Assembly (NCBI RefSeq): GCF_900113225.1
Contig: NZ_FOZE01000003.1
Span: forward strand, 1-64,000
Length of the DNA: 64,000 bases
Direction of reading: 5' to 3'
From: Mitsuaria sp. PDC51
GTDB lineage: Bacteria; Pseudomonadota; Gammaproteobacteria; Burkholderiales; Burkholderiaceae_C
A program made the position numbers and the translations under genes. A model generated the notes under the pieces. It made no database searches and was not told where the DNA came from. It saw only the letters and a list, made by a program, of their open reading frames with translations. This document shows, piece after piece, positions 61,800 through 64,000 of this stretch. Within the stretch, counting starts at the first letter, position 1, and every line of letters starts with the position of its first letter.

Positions 61800-63245
61800 A
61801 TGGGATTCAAGGTCGTCATCCTCTGGACCGATGTGGCGTTGTGGGCGATGTTCGCGGCGCTGGTGTTCTACATCGCGCGGCTGATCCGGCGCCCGCATCT
61901 GCGCGCCAACTGGCAGCGCGTGCTGCGCGATCCGGCCGCGCTGAGCGCTGGCGTGGTGCTGGCGCTGTTCCTGGGCATCACGGCGCTGGACAGCCTGCAC
62001 TTCCGCCGCGCGCTCGCGGACAGCCCGGCGGGCCAGCAGTTCTACGAGACCCGCACCGAATCGGTCCTGGACCTGCTGCTCGCGCGCCAGATCGAGATGC
62101 GCGAGACCAGCTACTCGGCGCCGCTGGCCTACCAGGGCTTCACGCTGGACAGCGTCGCCCACGGCAGCGAGATCGTGCGCGAGTTCCCGCGACTGGCCTT
62201 CGGCGGCGCGCATTTGAAGGATCCGGCGCGCGACTGGTCCGGCGACGTGACGCGGCGCGCGCTGACCGGCCTGGCGCTGGGCGCGCTGGCATCAGTGCTG
62301 ATCGCGCTGGCGATGGCGGCGGCCCTGGCGCCGCATCACGGCGGCTTCCGCCAGGGCCTGAAGGACCTGCTGGCCGACCGCACGCACTACCCGTGGCGCG
62401 CGGCGCTCGGGACGCTGTCGGTCATCGCGCTGCTGGCGGGACCGGTGATCGCGCTGATGGGCCACTATCACGTGTTCGGCACCGACCAGACCGGCAACGA
62501 CGTGCTCTACCAGGCGCTCAAGAGCATCCGCACCGCCTTCGTGATCGGCGCGCTGTCGACGCTGGCGACGCTGCCCTTCGCGCTGGTGCTGGGCATCCTC
62601 GCCGGCTACTTGAAGGGCTGGGTGGACGAGGCGATCCAGTACTTCTACACGGTGCTGACCTCGGTCCCCAACGTGCTGCTGATCGCCGCCTGCGTGCTGA
62701 TGGTGCAGGTCTTCCTGGACAAGCACCCGGAGGCCTTCGAGACCGGCGCCGAACGCGCCGACCTCAAGATCTTCCTGCTCTGCGTGATCCTGGGCGTGAC
62801 CGGCTGGGCGACGCTGTGCCGGCTGGTGCGCGGCGAGACGCTCAAGCTGCGCGAGGCCGACTTCGTGCAGGCCGCGACCGCCTTCGGCGTGCGCGACACG
62901 ACGATCATGGTCCGCCACATCGTGCCCAACGTGATGCACCTGGTGCTGATCTCGCTGGTGCTCAACTTCTCCGACCTCATCCTCTACGAGGCGGTGTTGA
63001 CCTACGTCGGCGTGGGCGTGGACCCCGGCATGAACAGCTTCGGCGGCATGATCAACCTGGCACGCTCGGAGATGAGCCGCGACCCGGTGGTGTGGTGGAG
63101 CTTCGTCGCCGCCTTCGGCTTCATGGTGAGCCTGGTGCTGGCCGCCAACCTGTTCGCCGACGGCGTGCGCGATGCCTTCGACCCGCGCGCCCGCAAGCTG
63201 CGGCCGCAGGTGCTGTCGCTCAAGAAGAAGAACGCCCAGGCCTGA
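61800..63245 (+). CDS. ABC transporter permease (Opp/Dpp-type, second permease)
   Basis: A 481-residue permease, longer than usual because of an N-terminal membrane helix and periplasmic domain of about 150 residues. The OppC-like core contains GTDQTGNDVLYQALKSIRTA, GILAGYLKGWVDEAIQY, the EAA loop LREADFVQAATAFGVRDTTI and the terminal ANLFADGVRDAFDPRARKLR. Binding protein, two permeases and ATPase in this order recall the yejABEF layout. Substrate is likely a peptide. Confidence 0.9.
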   Translation: MGFKVVILWTDVALWAMFAALVFYIARLIRRPHLRANWQRVLRDPAALSAGVVLALFLGITALDSLHFRRALADSPAGQQFYETRTESVLDLLLARQIEMRETSYSAPLAYQGFTLDSVAHGSEIVREFPRLAFGGAHLKDPARDWSGDVTRRALTGLALGALASVLIALAMAAALAPHHGGFRQGLKDLLADRTHYPWRAALGTLSVIALLAGPVIALMGHYHVFGTDQTGNDVLYQALKSIRTAFVIGALSTLATLPFALVLGILAGYLKGWVDEAIQYFYTVLTSVPNVLLIAACVLMVQVFLDKHPEAFETGAERADLKIFLLCVILGVTGWATLCRLVRGETLKLREADFVQAATAFGVRDTTIMVRHIVPNVMHLVLISLVLNFSDLILYEAVLTYVGVGVDPGMNSFGGMINLARSEMSRDPVVWWSFVAAFGFMVSLVLAANLFADGVRDAFDPRARKLRPQVLSLKKKNAQA

Positions 63246-63255
63246 GGAGCGCCAG

Positions 63256-64000
63256 ATGCTGAAGATCGACGACCTCCACGTCCACCTGGACGCCGACGCC
63301 GGCCTGGTGCGCGCCATCGATGGCATGCGGCTGACGCTGGCGCAAGGCCAGACCTTCGCGCTGGTGGGCGAGTCCGGCTGCGGCAAGAGCATGACGGCGC
63401 TGGCGCTGATGCGGCTGCTGCCGGACAACGGCCGCATCGCCGGCGGCCGGCTCGAGCTCGACGGCCAGGACCTGTTCGACCTGAGCGAAGCCCGCATGCG
63501 CGACGTGCGCGGCGGACGCATCGGGATGATCTTCCAGGAGCCGGGGACCAGCCTGAATCCGGTGATGAAGGTCGGCGACCAGATCGTCGAGGCGATCGAG
63601 GCCCACACGCCGTTGCGCGGCGCGGCCGCGCGCCAGAAGGCGGTGGACTGGCTGCGCCGCGTGGGCATCCCCGAACCCGAGCGCCGCATCGACGAGTACC
63701 CGTTCCGGCTGTCCGGCGGCCAGAAGCAGCGGATCATGATCGCGATGACGCTGGCGGCCGAGCCGGACTTCCTCATCGCCGACGAGCCGACCACCGCGCT
63801 TGACGTCACCATCCAGGCGCAGATCCTGGACCTGCTCAAGGACCTGCAGCGCGAGCGCGGGCTGGGGCTGCTGCTGATCACCCACGATCTCGGCGTGGTG
63901 TCGGGGATGGCGCACCAGGTGGCGCTGATGTACGCGGGGCAGATCGTCGAGGTGGCGTCGGCCGCGGAGTTCTTCGCGGCACCCAGACATCCTTATGCGC
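63256..64000 (+). CDS. ABC transporter ATP-binding protein (cut by window end)
   Basis: The visible 248 residues begin MLKIDDLHVHLDADAGLVRA. Walker A is VGESGCGKS, the Q-loop is IFQEPGTSLNPV, the signature is LSGGQKQR, Walker B is FLIADEPTTALD and the H-loop is LLLITHDLGVV. The oligopeptide-transporter subfamily marker after the signature is HP at the window end (AAPRHPYA). The stop is outside the window; it may be a single DppD-like or fused YejF-like ATPase. It starts 10 bp after the second permease. Confidence 0.93.
   Translation, partial: MLKIDDLHVHLDADAGLVRAIDGMRLTLAQGQTFALVGESGCGKSMTALALMRLLPDNGRIAGGRLELDGQDLFDLSEARMRDVRGGRIGMIFQEPGTSLNPVMKVGDQIVEAIEAHTPLRGAAARQKAVDWLRRVGIPEPERRIDEYPFRLSGGQKQRIMIAMTLAAEPDFLIADEPTTALDVTIQAQILDLLKDLQRERGLGLLLITHDLGVVSGMAHQVALMYAGQIVEVASAAEFFAAPRHPYA

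Overview
The window reads as chromosomal DNA of a GC-rich betaproteobacterium of the order Burkholderiales, most like the Roseateles/Mitsuaria/Rubrivivax group. Supporting clues are a Bug-type tricarboxylate receptor, the PHA regulator PhaR with 3-hydroxybutyrate dehydrogenase, a RelA-type ppGpp synthetase, an EnvZ/OmpR pair, and the gene order smpB / ratA-rnfH / DUF4124 / guaB. This assignment is inference from gene content and codon usage; no rRNA is present.

Layout. Positions 1-3000 are an accessory, AT-richer patch. It holds the 3' end of an Rhs/YD-repeat toxin gene with a variable hydrophobic tip, a pentapeptide-repeat gene 2 bp downstream (possible immunity gene), two orphan genes and a small membrane ORF broken by an amber codon. 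3361-7316 carries an aldehyde dehydrogenase lacking the usual general-base Glu, a stand-alone receiver protein, and a divergent TetR / CPYC-flavoprotein pair with palindromic operators. 7409-10700 holds NAD biosynthesis (nadB, nadA) around a ComFB-like gene. 10713-17725 has an AraC/MFS pair, a TPP enzyme, an S4 protein, an RraA-like protein and a GAF-GGDEF-EAL protein. 17854-24576 (minus strand) holds serB, a PIN toxin with an unusual acidic Cys-rich partner, mfd and an RlmN-family methyltransferase. 24658-26725 is ispD-map-ispF. 27279-30383 is envZ-ompR with an OmpR-like box and a SIMPL protein.

30486-34490 has bdhA, an alpha/beta hydrolase and relA. Two identical tRNA-Val(GAC) genes follow (34674-34940), each with its own hairpin. 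35106-41256 has a DUF2946-like protein, a TonB receptor, a membrane acyltransferase, and a LacI regulator next to a Bug receptor gene with twin operators. 41372-46147 has phaR, a GFA protein, two small coupled ORFs, rimO and a metC-like gene. 46212-52686 has smpB, ratA-rnfH, DUF4124, and guaB-MFS-guaA. 52753-53458 is a VapBC module. 53711-58298 has NIPSNAP, thpR, DUF72, tadA and an LD-carboxypeptidase with a His-rich tail. 58440-64000 is an oligopeptide-type ABC transporter cut by the window edge.

Most of the window is housekeeping. No CRISPR array, rRNA, intact IS element or prophage was seen. The candidates closest to an undescribed system are the Rhs tip/pentapeptide pair, the PIN toxin with its acidic Cys-pair partner, and the lipoprotein-plus-C-terminal-membrane-anchor binding protein of the terminal ABC operon. 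None can be proven from sequence alone.
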